A stretch of 64,000 nt of DNA from an uncultured Buttiauxella sp. (GCA_946480445.1 CAMLJN010000018.1:1-64000), one strand, 5' to 3'. Positions 12,878-24,696 are shown, numbered from the stretch's first letter. The notes: generated by a model not told the origin, from the sequence alone. Program-made: numbers and translations.

Positions 12878-13894
12878 ATGGATCAGACAAGTCCTGCAGA
12901 ATTGAATTTTCATCATGATGACGGCGAGGATTTCCGCCCGATGCGCGGGATGAGTAACCCTCATCTGCAAACTATGCTGCCCCGCGTGATCCGTCGTCGT
13001 GTCAATTTTAAACCCCACTGGCAGCGCCTGGACATGCCGGACGGGGACTTCGTCGATCTCGCCTGGAGCGAGGACCCGCGCATGGCCGTTGAGAAACCGC
13101 GTCTGGTGGTCTTTCACGGCCTGGAAGGCAGCCTGCACAGCCCCTACGCTCACGGCCTGATAGAAGCAGCCCAGAAACGCGGCTGGCTGGGCGTGGTGAT
13201 GCATTTTCGCGGCTGTAGCGGCGTACCCAATCGCATGAAGCGTATCTATCACTCTGGCGAAACCGAAGACGGGACCTTCTTTCTGAACTGGCTGAGTCAG
13301 CGTTACGGAGAAGTGCCGACGGCAGCGGTCGGCTTTTCGCTGGGCGGCAATATGCTGGCCTGTCTGATGGCCAAACAGGGCACGGACTGCACTTTAAAAG
13401 CTGGGGTGGTCGTCTCTGCCCCGCTGATGCTTGAGCAGTGCTGCGAACATATGGAGCAGGGCTTTTCGCGTTTTTATCAGCGTTATCTTTTAAATCTGCT
13501 CAAAAAGAACGCGGCACGCAAGTTAAGGAGCTATCCGGGCACGCTGCCTGTGGACTTACGACAGCTAAAAGGCGTAAGACGAATTCGTGATTTTGACGAT
13601 CTTATTACCTCAAAGATTCACGGTTTTGCGGACGCGCTGGATTATTATCGACAGTGTAGCGCGATGCCTTTATTACCCAATATCGCCAAACCCACGCTGA
13701 TCATCCATGCCCAAGACGATCCTTTTATGGATCATCATGTCATTCCTGATAAGGCCTTGTTACCCGAAAATATTGAGTATCAGCTCACCACCCACGGCGG
13801 CCACGTCGGCTTTGTCGGTGGCACTTTACGCAAGCCTGAAATGTGGCTTGAACAGCGCATCCCGGCCTGGCTTACGACCTATCTGGACAATTAA
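12878..13894 (+). CDS. yheT: YheT family alpha/beta hydrolase
   Basis: A 338-residue predicted hydrolase of the UPF0017/ABHD1-3 type. The nucleophile elbow is GFSLGGN with Ser154; a late HGGHVGF motif supplies the probable catalytic histidine, and DDPFMDHH near 280 the probable acid. An early HGLEGS motif (80-85) fits an oxyanion-hole region. Substrate unknown. It starts an operon-like run yheT-yheU-prkB, with yheU beginning two bases after its stop. Confidence 0.92.
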   Translation: MDQTSPAELNFHHDDGEDFRPMRGMSNPHLQTMLPRVIRRRVNFKPHWQRLDMPDGDFVDLAWSEDPRMAVEKPRLVVFHGLEGSLHSPYAHGLIEAAQKRGWLGVVMHFRGCSGVPNRMKRIYHSGETEDGTFFLNWLSQRYGEVPTAAVGFSLGGNMLACLMAKQGTDCTLKAGVVVSAPLMLEQCCEHMEQGFSRFYQRYLLNLLKKNAARKLRSYPGTLPVDLRQLKGVRRIRDFDDLITSKIHGFADALDYYRQCSAMPLLPNIAKPTLIIHAQDDPFMDHHVIPDKALLPENIEYQLTTHGGHVGFVGGTLRKPEMWLEQRIPAWLTTYLDN

Positions 13895-13895
13895 G

Positions 13896-14114
13896 ATGAT
13901 GATTCCCTGGCAAGAGATCGACGCAGAAACGCTCGACAATCTCATAGAATCCTTTGTGTTACGTGAAGGGACGGACTATGGTGAGCAGGAGCGTTCCCTG
14001 TCTCAGAAGGTTGCCGATGTCAAACGACAGCTGCAAAGCGGTGAGGCCGTGCTGGTCTGGTCAGAGCTTCATGAGACGGTAAATATTATGCCGCGCGGGC
14101 AGTTTCGCGGTTAA
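13896..14114 (+). CDS. yheU: YheU family protein
   Basis: A 72-residue protein of the UPF0270 family, function unknown. The start ATG at 13896 ([20 protein letters not shown]) gives exactly the family length, and it begins two bases after the yheT stop, suggesting translational coupling. A longer reading frame that overlaps yheT in another frame is not supported. The C-terminal [13 protein letters not shown] segment is the conserved family block. Confidence 0.93.
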   Translation: MMIPWQEIDAETLDNLIESFVLREGTDYGEQERSLSQKVADVKRQLQSGEAVLVWSELHETVNIMPRGQFRG

Positions 14115-14148
14115 ACATCGTTGAGCATCCCCATGGAGTTGTTGCCCT

Positions 14149-15018
14149 ATGTCAGCCAAACATCCGGTTATTGCCGTCACAGGTTCCAGCGGTGCAGGAA
14201 CAACGACCACCAGCCTTGCCTTCCGTAAAATATTCCAGCAGTTAAACCTGCGCGCAGCCGAGGTGGAAGGCGATAGCTTCCACCGCTACACCCGCCCGGA
14301 AATGGATATGGCGATCCGTAAGGCGCGCGATCTGGGGCGCCACATCAGCTACTTCGGGCCGGAGGCCAACGACTTTGGCCTGCTGGAGCAGACGTTCGCA
14401 GAATATGGCCGCTGCGGCCAGGGCCAGTCCCGCAAATATCTCCACACCTATGACGAAGCCGTTCCCTGGAATCAAATCCCCGGGACGTTCACTCCGTGGC
14501 AACCGTTGCCGGAACCCACCGACGTCCTCTTTTACGAAGGGCTGCACGGCGGGGTTGTGACCCCACAAAACGATGTCGCAAGCCACGTTGATTTATTAGT
14601 GGGCGTGGTACCGATCGTCAACCTGGAGTGGATTCAGAAACTGGTGCGTGACACCGGCGAGCGCGGACATTCTCGTGAAGCGGTGATGGATTCCGTCGTC
14701 AGATCGATGGATGACTACATCAATTTCATCACGCCGCAGTTCTCACGCACGCACATTAACTTCCAGCGCGTGCCCACCGTTGATACTTCCAACCCTTTTG
14801 CCGCGCGCGGCATTCCGTCTCTTGACGAAAGCTTTGTGGTCATTCATTTCCGCGGCCTGGATGATATTGATTTCCCGTATCTGCTGGCGATGCTGCAAGG
14901 CTCGTTTATCTCCCATATCAACACGCTGGTCGTGCCGGGCGGCAAAATGGGACTGGCAATGGAACTGATTATGACGCCGCTGGTACAGCGGCTGGCTGAA
15001 GGCAGAAAAATAGCTTAG
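14149..15018 (+). CDS. prkB: Phosphoribulokinase-like protein
   Basis: A 289-residue P-loop kinase of the phosphoribulokinase/uridine kinase superfamily. The P-loop GSSGAGTTT lies at about 12-20; it has Thr where most kinases have Lys, as is typical of this family. Enterobacteria lack RuBisCO, so a Calvin-cycle role is unlikely and the physiological substrate is unclear. It follows yheU by 34 bp on the same strand. Confidence 0.9.
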   Translation: MSAKHPVIAVTGSSGAGTTTTSLAFRKIFQQLNLRAAEVEGDSFHRYTRPEMDMAIRKARDLGRHISYFGPEANDFGLLEQTFAEYGRCGQGQSRKYLHTYDEAVPWNQIPGTFTPWQPLPEPTDVLFYEGLHGGVVTPQNDVASHVDLLVGVVPIVNLEWIQKLVRDTGERGHSREAVMDSVVRSMDDYINFITPQFSRTHINFQRVPTVDTSNPFAARGIPSLDESFVVIHFRGLDDIDFPYLLAMLQGSFISHINTLVVPGGKMGLAMELIMTPLVQRLAEGRKIA

Positions 15019-15045
15019 GGCGGCAAGTACCGCCCCGGCGAACCA

Positions 15046-15450
15046 TTAAGCTTCGATCACTTCATAGCTGTGGGTGATGTTAGCGGCTTTTTCCAGCATC
15101 AGCGCCACTGAGCAGTATTTTTCAGCGGAGAGATCCACCGCGCGGGACACGGCATTATCCTTGAGATCTTTGCCGGTCACGATAAAGTGCAGATTGATAT
15201 GGGTAAACAGACGAGGCGCTTCTTCGCGGCGCTCTGAAGTCAACTTCACTTCACAATCCGTCACGTTGTGGCGGCCTTTTTGCAAAATAGATACCACGTC
15301 AATGGCGCTGCAACCACCGACCGACATCAATACCATCTCCATCGGGCTCGGCGCTTTATCGCCTGAGTTACCGTCCATCAGGATCTGGTGACCCGAGGCG
15401 GATTCGCCCAGGAACGTTAACCCCTCAACCCATTTCACTCGTGCCTGCAT
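15046..15450 (-). CDS. yhfA: OsmC family protein YhfA
   Basis: A 134-residue OsmC/Ohr-fold protein. OsmC relatives are thiol peroxidases using two cysteines; here Cys49, in VGGCSAIDVV, and Cys115, in KYCSVAL, sit at the expected places. The start at 15450 (MQARVKWVEGLTFLGESASG) matches the E. coli protein; upstream in-frame codons would run into the crp control region. It is divergent from crp. Confidence 0.93.
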   Translation of the reverse strand: MQARVKWVEGLTFLGESASGHQILMDGNSGDKAPSPMEMVLMSVGGCSAIDVVSILQKGRHNVTDCEVKLTSERREEAPRLFTHINLHFIVTGKDLKDNAVSRAVDLSAEKYCSVALMLEKAANITHSYEVIEA

Positions 15451-15762
15451 TTTGCTTACTCCTGTTGAAGAAATTTCTTTCCAGAGTACGCGGATGCAGC
15501 AAAACTGGCAACGGAAGGCGACCTGCGTCATGCTGAAACGAGACAATAGGAGACACTTGTCGAAAGCTATGCTAAAACAATCCGGATGCTACATTCCATA
15601 CGGTGAAGTGATGCGTGTACGCAGAGGACATCACTAATTACAGGCGGCAAGATTGACTTGCAGGCCATTTCCCTCCGGGGAAATATTCTAACGATTGCAA
15701 CGCCAGACAGGGGTTTTGCATCCTGTCTTTGGTAGCCAGTTTATAACAGAGGATAACCGCGC
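15451..15762. promoter_or_regulatory. Divergent yhfA-crp control region
   Basis: This 312-bp gap carries no gene. In E. coli it contains the CRP-autoregulated crp promoters, a divergent RNA start and a long crp leader. The conserved block around GAAAGCTATGCTAAAAC (from 15562), which holds a TATGCT -10-like element at 15568-15573, and the leader end AACAGAGGATAACCGCGC just before the crp start are recognisable here. I could not pick out the CRP operators with confidence. Confidence 0.6.
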
Positions 15763-16395
15763 ATGGTGCTTGGCAAACCCCAAACAGACCCGACTCTCGA
15801 ATGGTTCTTGTCCCATTGCCATATTCATAAGTATCCATCGAAGAGCACGCTGATTCACCAGGGTGAAAAAGCAGAGACCCTGTACTATATCGTCAAGGGC
15901 TCCGTGGCCGTGCTGATTAAAGATGAAGAGGGCAAGGAAATGATCCTCTCCTATCTGAACCAGGGCGATTTCATCGGTGAATTGGGCCTGTTTGAAGAAG
16001 GTCAGGAGCGCAGCGCCTGGGTTCGCGCGAAAAGCCCGTGTGAAGTGGCTGAAATTTCTTATAAAAAATTCCGTCAACTCATCCAGGTCAACCCGGATAT
16101 TCTGATGCGTCTTTCCTCGCAGATGGCACGCCGTCTGCAGGTCACCTCCGAGAAAGTGGGCAACCTTGCCTTCCTCGACGTGACAGGCCGCATCGCTCAG
16201 ACGCTGCTGAACCTGGCAAAACAGCCTGATGCCATGACTCACCCGGACGGGATGCAGATTAAAATCACCCGTCAGGAAATCGGTCAAATCGTCGGCTGCT
16301 CTCGTGAAACAGTAGGCCGCATTCTGAAAATGCTGGAAGATCAAAACCTGATCTCCGCTCACGGTAAAACGATCGTCGTTTACGGCACCCGTTAA
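15763..16395 (+). CDS. crp: cAMP receptor protein (catabolite activator)
   Basis: CRP is the global cAMP-dependent regulator of carbon metabolism. The 210 residues match the E. coli protein almost exactly: a cyclic nucleotide-binding beta roll (about 20-110) with [18 protein letters not shown] as the phosphate-binding cassette, the long dimer helix (about 110-137), and a C-terminal winged helix with recognition helix [12 protein letters not shown]. The start [15 protein letters not shown] at 15763 follows an AGAGGA ribosome binding site. A terminator follows 16 bp downstream. Confidence 0.99.
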   Translation: MVLGKPQTDPTLEWFLSHCHIHKYPSKSTLIHQGEKAETLYYIVKGSVAVLIKDEEGKEMILSYLNQGDFIGELGLFEEGQERSAWVRAKSPCEVAEISYKKFRQLIQVNPDILMRLSSQMARRLQVTSEKVGNLAFLDVTGRIAQTLLNLAKQPDAMTHPDGMQIKITRQEIGQIVGCSRETVGRILKMLEDQNLISAHGKTIVVYGTR

Positions 16396-16411
16396 TTACC
16401 GCTGCAAAAAT

Positions 16412-16441
16412 GGCGTGTCGCTTCGGTAACACGCCTTTTTT
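16412..16441 (+). terminator. Rho-independent terminator of crp
   Basis: Stem GGCGTGT / ACACGCC with a 10-base loop, followed by six T residues, 16 bp after the crp stop. Confidence 0.9.
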
Positions 16442-16465
16442 GTCTCTCTCCCCTCCTTAAGCTAA

Positions 16466-16586
16466 GCCCGCTCTAAATACGGCGAGTCGCCGGTAGGCGG
16501 CAAGGGAGGACCCGGTAGCTTAGCAGCGCAATAAGTGACGGGGATGGGGGAGGACAGCCACCCCCCTGCAGCCTGAAGTATGACGA
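16466..16586. repeat. Enterobacterial intergenic repeat upstream of yhfK
   Basis: About 120 bp containing GGCGGCAAGGGAGGACCC, AATAAGTGACGGGG and ending CCTGAAGTATGACGAGTC. This pattern resembles a family of roughly 100-bp dispersed intergenic repeats that I know from E. coli, Salmonella and Enterobacter, whose tail reads CTTGAAGTATGACG. It also holds an inner CCGGTAGGCGGC/GGACCCGG-type fold. It lies directly before the yhfK start, so it probably carries or disturbs the yhfK promoter. Confidence 0.6.
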
Positions 16587-16590
16587 GTCT

Positions 16591-18678
16591 ATGTGGCGCC
16601 GACTGATTTATCATCCTGAGGTTAACTATGCGCTGCGGCAGACGCTGGTGCTGTGTCTTCCCGTGGCGATAGGTTTGATTTTCGGCAATCTTCAGGCCGG
16701 CCTGCTGTTCTCGCTGGTCCCTGCCTGCTGCAATATGGCAGGCCTCGATACCCCCCATAAACGCTTTTTCAAACGATTAATTATCGGCGGTAGCCTGTTC
16801 GCCCTCAGCAGCCTGCTGATGCAGCTGATGCTGCTCTATACCCCTGTACCGTTGCCGGTGATTCTGATGGGCATGGCTTTGTTGCTGGGCGTTACCGCCG
16901 AGATCAGCGCCCTTCACGCTCGTCTGCTGCCCGCCTCGCTTATCGCCGCCATCTTTACGCTGAGCATGGCGGGCAATATGCCCATCTGGAAGCCGATGCT
17001 GCTCTATGTATCCGGTACCATCTGGTATGGGGTCTTTAACTGGTTCTGGTTCTGGCTGTGGCGCGAACAACCGCTTCGCGAATCGCTTAGCCTGCTCTAT
17101 CGCCAGCTGGCGGATTACTGCGAAGCCAAATACGGCCTGCTGACCCAGCATACCGACCCGGAAAAAGCACTGCCGCCTTTACTGGCCCGGCAACAAAAGG
17201 CCGTCGATCTCATTACCGTCTGCTATCAGCAGATGCATATGCTGGCGGCGAACCAGCAAAACGGCTACAAGCGCCTGCTGCGCGCTTTTCAGGTCGCCCT
17301 TGATTTGCAGGAACACATCTCCGTTAGCCTTCATCAGCCGGAAGAGGTGCAGAAGCTTGTGGAGCAGAGCCACGCGGAAGCGGTGATCCGCTGGAATGCG
17401 CAAACTATTGCCGCGCGTTTACGCGTGCTGGCCGACGATATTCTTTATCATCGCTATCCGCGGCGTTTTGCGATGGATAAACAAATTGACGCCCTGGAAA
17501 AGATTGCCCGTCAACATCCTGATAACCCGGTCGGCCAATTCTGCCACTATCACTTCAGCCGTATCGCGCGCGTGCTGCGCACCCAGCGTCCGCTTTACGT
17601 CCGCGATCTGATGGAAGATCGCCAGCGTCGACTACCTCTGTGGCCAGCGCTGAAAAGCTACCTCTCCTTTAAATCAGCGGCGTTACGAAACGCTGCAAGA
17701 CTCGGCGTGATGCTGACGGTAGCCAGCCTGCTGGGCGCATCTTTACACCTTCCCAAGCCCTACTGGATCCTGATGACCGTCATGTTCGTGACGCAAAACG
17801 GCTATGGCGCAACGCGGGTGCGAATACTCCACCGTTCGGCAGGCACGATGGCCGGACTTGCCATTGCGGGTATCGCCCTGCACTTCCACTTTCCGCAGGG
17901 CTTTGCCCTGACCGCCATGCTGCTGATAACGCTGGTGAGCTATCTGTTTATCCGCACCAGCTACGGCTGGGCCACCATCGGCTTTACCGTGACGGCGGTT
18001 TATACCCTGCAACTGATTACCCTCAGCGCCGAGCAATACATCGTGCCTCGCCTGATAGACACCCTGCTCGGCTGTCTGATTGCTTTTGGCGGCATGGTCT
18101 GGCTGTGGCCGCAGTGGCAAAGCGGCCTGCTACGCCAGAACGCCCACGACGCGCTGGAAGCCGATCAGGATGCCATCCGTTTGATTCTGAGCAGCGACCC
18201 GGAACCCACGCCGCTGGCCTGGCAGCGCATGAAAGTCAATCAGGCGCACAACGCGCTGTTCAACTCTCTTAATCAGGCGATGCAGGAGCCGGGCTTTAAC
18301 TCGCATTATCTGGAAGATATGAAGCTGTGGGTGACCCACAGCCAGTTTATCGTGGAGCATATTAACGCGATGACTACCCTTGCACGGGAGCACAATATGC
18401 TGACGCCCGATCTGGCACAGCGTTATTTACAGACCTGTGAGATTGCGCTGCAAAGATGTCAGCAGCGGCTGGAATACGACGGGCCGGGTGAGACGAAAGA
18501 CGCCGTCATTCTTGACTCAGAAGCACTGCCCACCGGGCCGTTAAGCACCCTGGAGCAGCATTTGCAGCGGGTTCTTGGGCACCTCAACACCATGCACACT
18601 ATCTCGTCCGTGGCATGGCGCCAGCGCCCGCATCATGGGATCTGGCTGAACCGCCGTCTACGGCGGCCCAGCAGCTGA
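16591..18678 (+). CDS. yhfK: YhfK/YccS family inner membrane protein
   Basis: A 695-residue membrane protein of the YccS/YhfK (FUSC-like) family, related to aromatic acid efflux components, function unproven. It has two blocks of hydrophobic segments: about 20-155 and about 365-510. Each is followed by a cytoplasmic helical region. The start at 16591 gives MWRRLIYHPEVNYALRQTL, matching the family N-terminus. It is convergent with argD, with only one base between the stops. Confidence 0.93.
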   Translation: MWRRLIYHPEVNYALRQTLVLCLPVAIGLIFGNLQAGLLFSLVPACCNMAGLDTPHKRFFKRLIIGGSLFALSSLLMQLMLLYTPVPLPVILMGMALLLGVTAEISALHARLLPASLIAAIFTLSMAGNMPIWKPMLLYVSGTIWYGVFNWFWFWLWREQPLRESLSLLYRQLADYCEAKYGLLTQHTDPEKALPPLLARQQKAVDLITVCYQQMHMLAANQQNGYKRLLRAFQVALDLQEHISVSLHQPEEVQKLVEQSHAEAVIRWNAQTIAARLRVLADDILYHRYPRRFAMDKQIDALEKIARQHPDNPVGQFCHYHFSRIARVLRTQRPLYVRDLMEDRQRRLPLWPALKSYLSFKSAALRNAARLGVMLTVASLLGASLHLPKPYWILMTVMFVTQNGYGATRVRILHRSAGTMAGLAIAGIALHFHFPQGFALTAMLLITLVSYLFIRTSYGWATIGFTVTAVYTLQLITLSAEQYIVPRLIDTLLGCLIAFGGMVWLWPQWQSGLLRQNAHDALEADQDAIRLILSSDPEPTPLAWQRMKVNQAHNALFNSLNQAMQEPGFNSHYLEDMKLWVTHSQFIVEHINAMTTLAREHNMLTPDLAQRYLQTCEIALQRCQQRLEYDGPGETKDAVILDSEALPTGPLSTLEQHLQRVLGHLNTMHTISSVAWRQRPHHGIWLNRRLRRPSS

Positions 18679-18679
18679 T

Positions 18680-19915
<1,236 letters not shown>

Positions 19916-19920
19916 TTATG

Positions 19921-19959
19921 CATGAAATTATAATCATAAAATATGCATAAAAAATCACT
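19921..19959 (-). promoter_or_regulatory. Pair of ARG boxes (ArgR operator) of argD
   Basis: Two matches to the ArgR box core occur upstream of argD: TGAAATTATAATCA (19923-19936) and TGCATAAAAAATCA (19944-19957). Their starts are 21 bp apart, which is the spacing of two 18-bp boxes with a 3-bp gap, the standard arrangement for an ArgR hexamer. Location and spacing make this a strong operator prediction. Confidence 0.8.
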
Positions 19960-19974
19960 GCATAGCAATAAAAA

Positions 19975-20538
19975 TCAACGCTTCAGGAAATTGGCCAGCA
20001 GCTGATGCCCCTGCTCGCTGAGGATACTTTCCGGATGAAACTGCACGCCCTCCAGCTCCAGCTCACGGTGGCGAATGCCCATGATCTCCTGCCCGTCGGT
20101 CCAGGCCGTTACCTCAAAGCAATCAGGTAAGGTCGCGGGATCGACAATCAGCGAGTGATAACGCGTAACGGTAAGGGGATTATTCAGGCCGCAGAATACG
20201 CCGCCGTTATTATGGGAAATGGCAGAGGTTTTACCGTGCATGACTTTTTGGGCGCGAACTATCTTTGCGCCATACGCCTGAGCAATCGCCTGATGACCGA
20301 GACAAACGCCGAGGATGGGCAGCTTACCGGCAAAGTGTTGTATGGCAGCCAGCGAAATTCCCGCCTCATTTGGCGTGCAGGGGCCGGGTGAAATCACGAT
20401 TTGCGCGGGAGCAAGCGTGGCAATCTCCGCAAGCGTAATTTCATCATTACGCTTCACCACCACCCCGGCACCCAGCTCGCAAAAATACTGATAGAGGTTC
20501 CAGGTAAAGGAATCGTAATTGTCGATAAGCAGTAGCAT
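19975..20538 (-). CDS. pabA: Aminodeoxychorismate synthase, glutamine amidotransferase component
   Basis: PabA supplies ammonia from glutamine to PabB for p-aminobenzoate, hence folate, synthesis. The start at 20538 ([20 protein letters not shown]) gives 187 residues. The class I amidotransferase triad is present: Cys79 in GVCLGHQ, and His and Glu in VQFHPES near the C-terminus. It lies between the fic-like gene (32 bp upstream) and argD. Confidence 0.97.
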   Translation of the reverse strand: MLLLIDNYDSFTWNLYQYFCELGAGVVVKRNDEITLAEIATLAPAQIVISPGPCTPNEAGISLAAIQHFAGKLPILGVCLGHQAIAQAYGAKIVRAQKVMHGKTSAISHNNGGVFCGLNNPLTVTRYHSLIVDPATLPDCFEVTAWTDGQEIMGIRHRELELEGVQFHPESILSEQGHQLLANFLKR

Positions 20539-20570
20539 GGCGGCTCCGGGCAAAAATGAACCGCGCTATT

Positions 20571-21173
20571 CTATTCGCTTTCCCGCACTTCGCTCACCAC
20601 TTTAGTGAATATCTCGCTCAGCGGGGCTAGATCCCCAAGCGCAGCGGCCTGGTTGGCCGTCTGCCATGCTTCGGGATCAACCACGCTCCAGTCCAGCACA
20701 TAGCCTGCATGTATTGCCAGCTGCCCGAAGAACACACGCTGCGCCCGACCGCTGCCCACCAGAAACGGATGAAGCACGTTTATTTCACAATAGTAGTGTG
20801 CCAGCCGCGCAACAAACTCAGGCTTTGCAAGATCGACCAGGTAGCCCTCATCCTCCAGAGCCTGCATCAGGTCGTTGCCTTCGTTTTCGATGTACTCGAA
20901 ATGGCAGAAGTGCGTCTCGCCGAGAGAGATATCCACTTCACGCAGCTCTCCCGCCCAGTCGAACACATCCTGAAATAGCTGCTGATGCAGGGAACACAGC
21001 CACGGTAGCCCCCGGTGCAGGGGACCCAGTTCAATGGTAGCGGCCCGCTGAGCAATAAGCTCATCCCGCGGATGCGGCTCAGACACATCCAGGCAACTGC
21101 TGGCCTGAAAAGCACGGCTACGCAGCTGCTGCCACAGACGGGATTTTTGTTTCTCGGTGAGTTTTTTGCCCAT
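20571..21173 (-). CDS. fic: YhfG-Fic fusion: antitoxin N-terminus joined to a Fic domain
   Basis: A 200-residue protein in the fic position between pabA and ppiA. Residues about 2-32 (KKLTEKQKSRLWQQLRSRAF) look like the start of YhfG, the small Fic antitoxin encoded separately just upstream of fic in E. coli. From about residue 43 (RAATIELGPL) it is Fic, lacking the usual first ~40 residues with the DPYLYPG block. The Fic motif is HPFLVGSGRAQR (135-146): the usual Asp/Glu is Val139 and Asn is Ser141. The inhibitory motif (S/T)xxxE(G/N) appears as S25-S-C-L-D-V. No separate yhfG fits in the 109 bp before ppiA. AMP transfer activity is uncertain. Confidence 0.85.
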   Translation of the reverse strand: MGKKLTEKQKSRLWQQLRSRAFQASSCLDVSEPHPRDELIAQRAATIELGPLHRGLPWLCSLHQQLFQDVFDWAGELREVDISLGETHFCHFEYIENEGNDLMQALEDEGYLVDLAKPEFVARLAHYYCEINVLHPFLVGSGRAQRVFFGQLAIHAGYVLDWSVVDPEAWQTANQAAALGDLAPLSEIFTKVVSEVRESE

Positions 21174-21282
21174 ATCGCCGCCCTTTTATGCGTCACTGGT
21201 TGTGCCACAAGTATAAGCAGCATTCTGGACGGTTGCCGGGAAGCAAACGGCGCGCGGGCTAAAACAACCCGCGCACGGGGTA

Positions 21283-22135
<853 letters not shown>

Positions 22136-23323
22136 ATGACTAACAGCAACCGTACCAAGCTGCTATGGATCAGCTTTTTCTCCTACGCCCTGACCGGTGC
22201 GTTGGTGATTGTCACCGGGATGGTGATGGGAAACATCGCAGAATACTTCCAGCTGCCCGTCTCCAGCATGAGCAATACCTTCACCTTCCTCAACGCTGGC
22301 ATCCTTATCTCAATCTTCCTGAATGCCTGGCTGATGGAAATTGTGCCGCTGAAAACGCAGCTACGCTTTGGTTTCCTGCTGATGATTCTGGCGGTTGCCG
22401 GGCTGATCCTGGGCCATAACCTGACGATCTTCTCCGCCTCCATGTTTGTTCTGGGGCTGGTCAGCGGTATCACCATGTCGATTGGGACCTTCCTGATCAC
22501 CCATATGTATGAAGGCCGCCAGCGCGGTTCCCGCCTGCTGTTTACCGACTCCTTCTTCAGCATGGCTGGCATGATCTTCCCGATGGTGGCCGCGGTACTT
22601 CTGGCGCGCAGCATCAACTGGTACTGGGTCTATGTCTGCATCGGCCTGATTTACGTAGCCATCTTCCTGCTGACGCTGGGCTGTGACTTCCCGGCGCTGG
22701 GTAAACACGCCAAGCGCGACGATGCTCAGCCGGTAGCCAAAGAAAAATGGGGCGTCGGCGTTCTGTTCCTGTCTATTGCCGCCCTGTGCTATATCCTCGG
22801 CCAGCTGGGCTTTATCTCCTGGGTGCCGGAATATGCCAAAACTCTGGGTATGAGCATTAACGACGCGGGCAAACTGGTAAGCGATTTCTGGATGTCGTAC
22901 ATGGTTGGTATGTGGGCGTTTAGCTTTATCCTGCGCTTCTTCGATCTGCAACGCATTCTGATGGTGCTGGCCGGCGCAGCCACGGTGCTGATGTATTTGT
23001 TCAATACAGGCGAACCGGCGCATCTGGCGTGGTTTATCCTGGCGCTGGGCTTCTTCTCCAGCGCGATCTATACCACCATCATCACGCTGGGCTCCCTGCA
23101 AACCAAAGTCGCCTCGCCGAAGCTGGTTAACTTTGTTCTCACCTGCGGCACTATCGGCACCATGCTGACCTTCGTGGTCACCGGCCCGATCGTTGCACAC
23201 AGCGGTCCACACGCCGCGCTGCAAACCGCAAACGGCCTGTACGCGGTAGTGTTCATTATGTGTGTAGTGCTGGGTCTGGTGACCAAACATCGCCAGCATA
23301 ACGCGGCGGCGGCGTCTCACTAA
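22136..23323 (+). CDS. tsgA: MFS transporter TsgA
   Basis: A 395-residue major facilitator family protein with about 12 membrane segments. TsgA has been linked to tellurite and selenite resistance in older work, but its substrate is unknown. The protein begins [21 protein letters not shown] and has the MFS loop pattern [11 protein letters not shown] around residue 125. It is convergent with the codA-like gene and followed by a REP-like element and a terminator. Confidence 0.92.
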   Translation: MTNSNRTKLLWISFFSYALTGALVIVTGMVMGNIAEYFQLPVSSMSNTFTFLNAGILISIFLNAWLMEIVPLKTQLRFGFLLMILAVAGLILGHNLTIFSASMFVLGLVSGITMSIGTFLITHMYEGRQRGSRLLFTDSFFSMAGMIFPMVAAVLLARSINWYWVYVCIGLIYVAIFLLTLGCDFPALGKHAKRDDAQPVAKEKWGVGVLFLSIAALCYILGQLGFISWVPEYAKTLGMSINDAGKLVSDFWMSYMVGMWAFSFILRFFDLQRILMVLAGAATVLMYLFNTGEPAHLAWFILALGFFSSAIYTTIITLGSLQTKVASPKLVNFVLTCGTIGTMLTFVVTGPIVAHSGPHAALQTANGLYAVVFIMCVVLGLVTKHRQHNAAAASH

Positions 23324-23336
23324 CCAACGAAGTGTG

Positions 23337-23362
23337 TCGGGTGGCGCTACGCTTACCCGACC
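23337..23362. repeat. REP-like palindrome
   Basis: The sequence TCGGGTGGCGCTACGCTTAC followed by CCGA is a typical enterobacterial REP unit: inverted arms TCGGGT / ACCCGA around a GC-rich core. It lies just after the tsgA stop, the usual place for a 3' mRNA-stabilising REP element. Confidence 0.75.
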
Positions 23363-23379
23363 TGCGGCTTCATTTTTCG

Positions 23380-23411
23380 GGCGGACAGGCGAATGTGCCA
23401 TCCGCCTTTTT
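23380..23411 (+). terminator. Terminator after tsgA
   Basis: Arms GGCGGA and TCCGCC enclose a 15-base loop and are followed by five T residues. It lies between convergent tsgA and codA. Confidence 0.55.
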
Positions 23412-23412
23412 C

Positions 23413-24696
23413 TTACCGACTAAAGTTAATTTCCTGCACCTCGTCGAGCATCACCCAGGTTTGTGACAGCTGCGTCGTGGCAATCACCTTCCCTGCCCTT
23501 ATAGACCAGCGGACTGGTACCTGACGACGCACAGCATCAAAGCCGCTTTCCGCAGGCAAAATAATCAGGTTTGCAGGTCTGCCTTCTTCAATACCGTACT
23601 CCTTCACTCCAAACGTTCTGGCGCTGTTATCAGTGATAAGCTTCAGCCCCTCATCAATTTGCTGATAGCCCATCATCTGGCAAACGTGCAGCCCCATATG
23701 CAGCACCTGTAACATGTTGGCGGTCCCCAGCGGGTACCACGGGTCGAAGACATCATCGTGACCAAAGCAGACGTTAATGCCCGCCTCAAGCAGCTCCTTC
23801 ACGCGGGTGACGCCCCGGCGTTTTGGATAATCATCGAAGCGCCCTTGCAGATGAATATTCACCAGCGGGTTAGCGACAAAGTTAATGCCGGAGAGTTTTA
23901 GCAGACGGAATAGCCGGGAAGTATAGGCGCCATTATAAGAGTGCATGGCGGTGGTATGGCTTGCCGTTACGCGCGCGCCAATACCGTCGCGGTGCGCTAA
24001 CGCCGCAACGGTTTCCACAAAGCGCGACTGCTCGTCGTCGATTTCATCGCAGTGAATATCCAGCAGCCGGTCATATTTCTTCGCCAGCGCGAAGGCTATA
24101 TGCAAAGACTCCACGCCATATTCGCGGGTGAATTCAAAATGAGGGATTGCCCCGACCACATCAGCGCCAAGCCTTAAGGCCTCTTCCAGCAGCGCCTCAC
24201 CGTTCGGATAGGAAAGAATGCCCTCCTGCGGAAAGGCGACGATTTGCAGATCCACCCACGGGGCCACCTCCCGCTTCACCTCAAGCATCGCCTTTAAGGC
24301 CGTCAACGTCGGGTCTGAAACGTCTACGTGGGTACGCACATACTGAATGCCGTTAGCAATTTGCCATTTCAGCGTTTGCCACGCGCGAAGTTTTACATCC
24401 TCGTGGCTAAGTAAAGCTTTACGCTCCGCCCAACGCTCAATCCCCTCAAACAGCGTGCCTGACTGATTCCAGTTTGGCTGCCCGGCGGTTTGCGTCGTAT
24501 CAAGATGGATATGCGGCTCGATAAACGGCGCCGTTGCCAGACCCCCTTTGCCATCCAACACCTGCTGATTTTCCTGCCGTGGTGCGCCCATCGGCTCAAT
24601 CGTCTTAATACGCCCTTCTTGGAGGGCGATTTGCCACAGTCCAGCTCGCCCATTCAGGCGAACGTTTTGAATCAATTCCAGGGTTGCGGTACGCAT
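23413..24696 (-). CDS. codA: Cytosine deaminase (CodA type)
   Basis: Hydrolytic deamination of cytosine to uracil in pyrimidine salvage. I choose ATG 24696 ([20 protein letters not shown]), which has a strong GGAGG ribosome binding site; the much longer open frame upstream runs through the nirB promoter and is noncoding. The 426 residues match E. coli CodA closely: metal ligands in EPHIHLDTT (His62, His64), HCDEIDD, the TASHTTAMH block and GHDDVFDPW. Unlike the E. coli codBA operon there is no cytosine permease beside it. It is divergent from nirB, sharing a 229-bp control region; K-12 has no gene here. Confidence 0.93.
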   Translation of the reverse strand: MRTATLELIQNVRLNGRAGLWQIALQEGRIKTIEPMGAPRQENQQVLDGKGGLATAPFIEPHIHLDTTQTAGQPNWNQSGTLFEGIERWAERKALLSHEDVKLRAWQTLKWQIANGIQYVRTHVDVSDPTLTALKAMLEVKREVAPWVDLQIVAFPQEGILSYPNGEALLEEALRLGADVVGAIPHFEFTREYGVESLHIAFALAKKYDRLLDIHCDEIDDEQSRFVETVAALAHRDGIGARVTASHTTAMHSYNGAYTSRLFRLLKLSGINFVANPLVNIHLQGRFDDYPKRRGVTRVKELLEAGINVCFGHDDVFDPWYPLGTANMLQVLHMGLHVCQMMGYQQIDEGLKLITDNSARTFGVKEYGIEEGRPANLIILPAESGFDAVRRQVPVRWSIRAGKVIATTQLSQTWVMLDEVQEINFSR

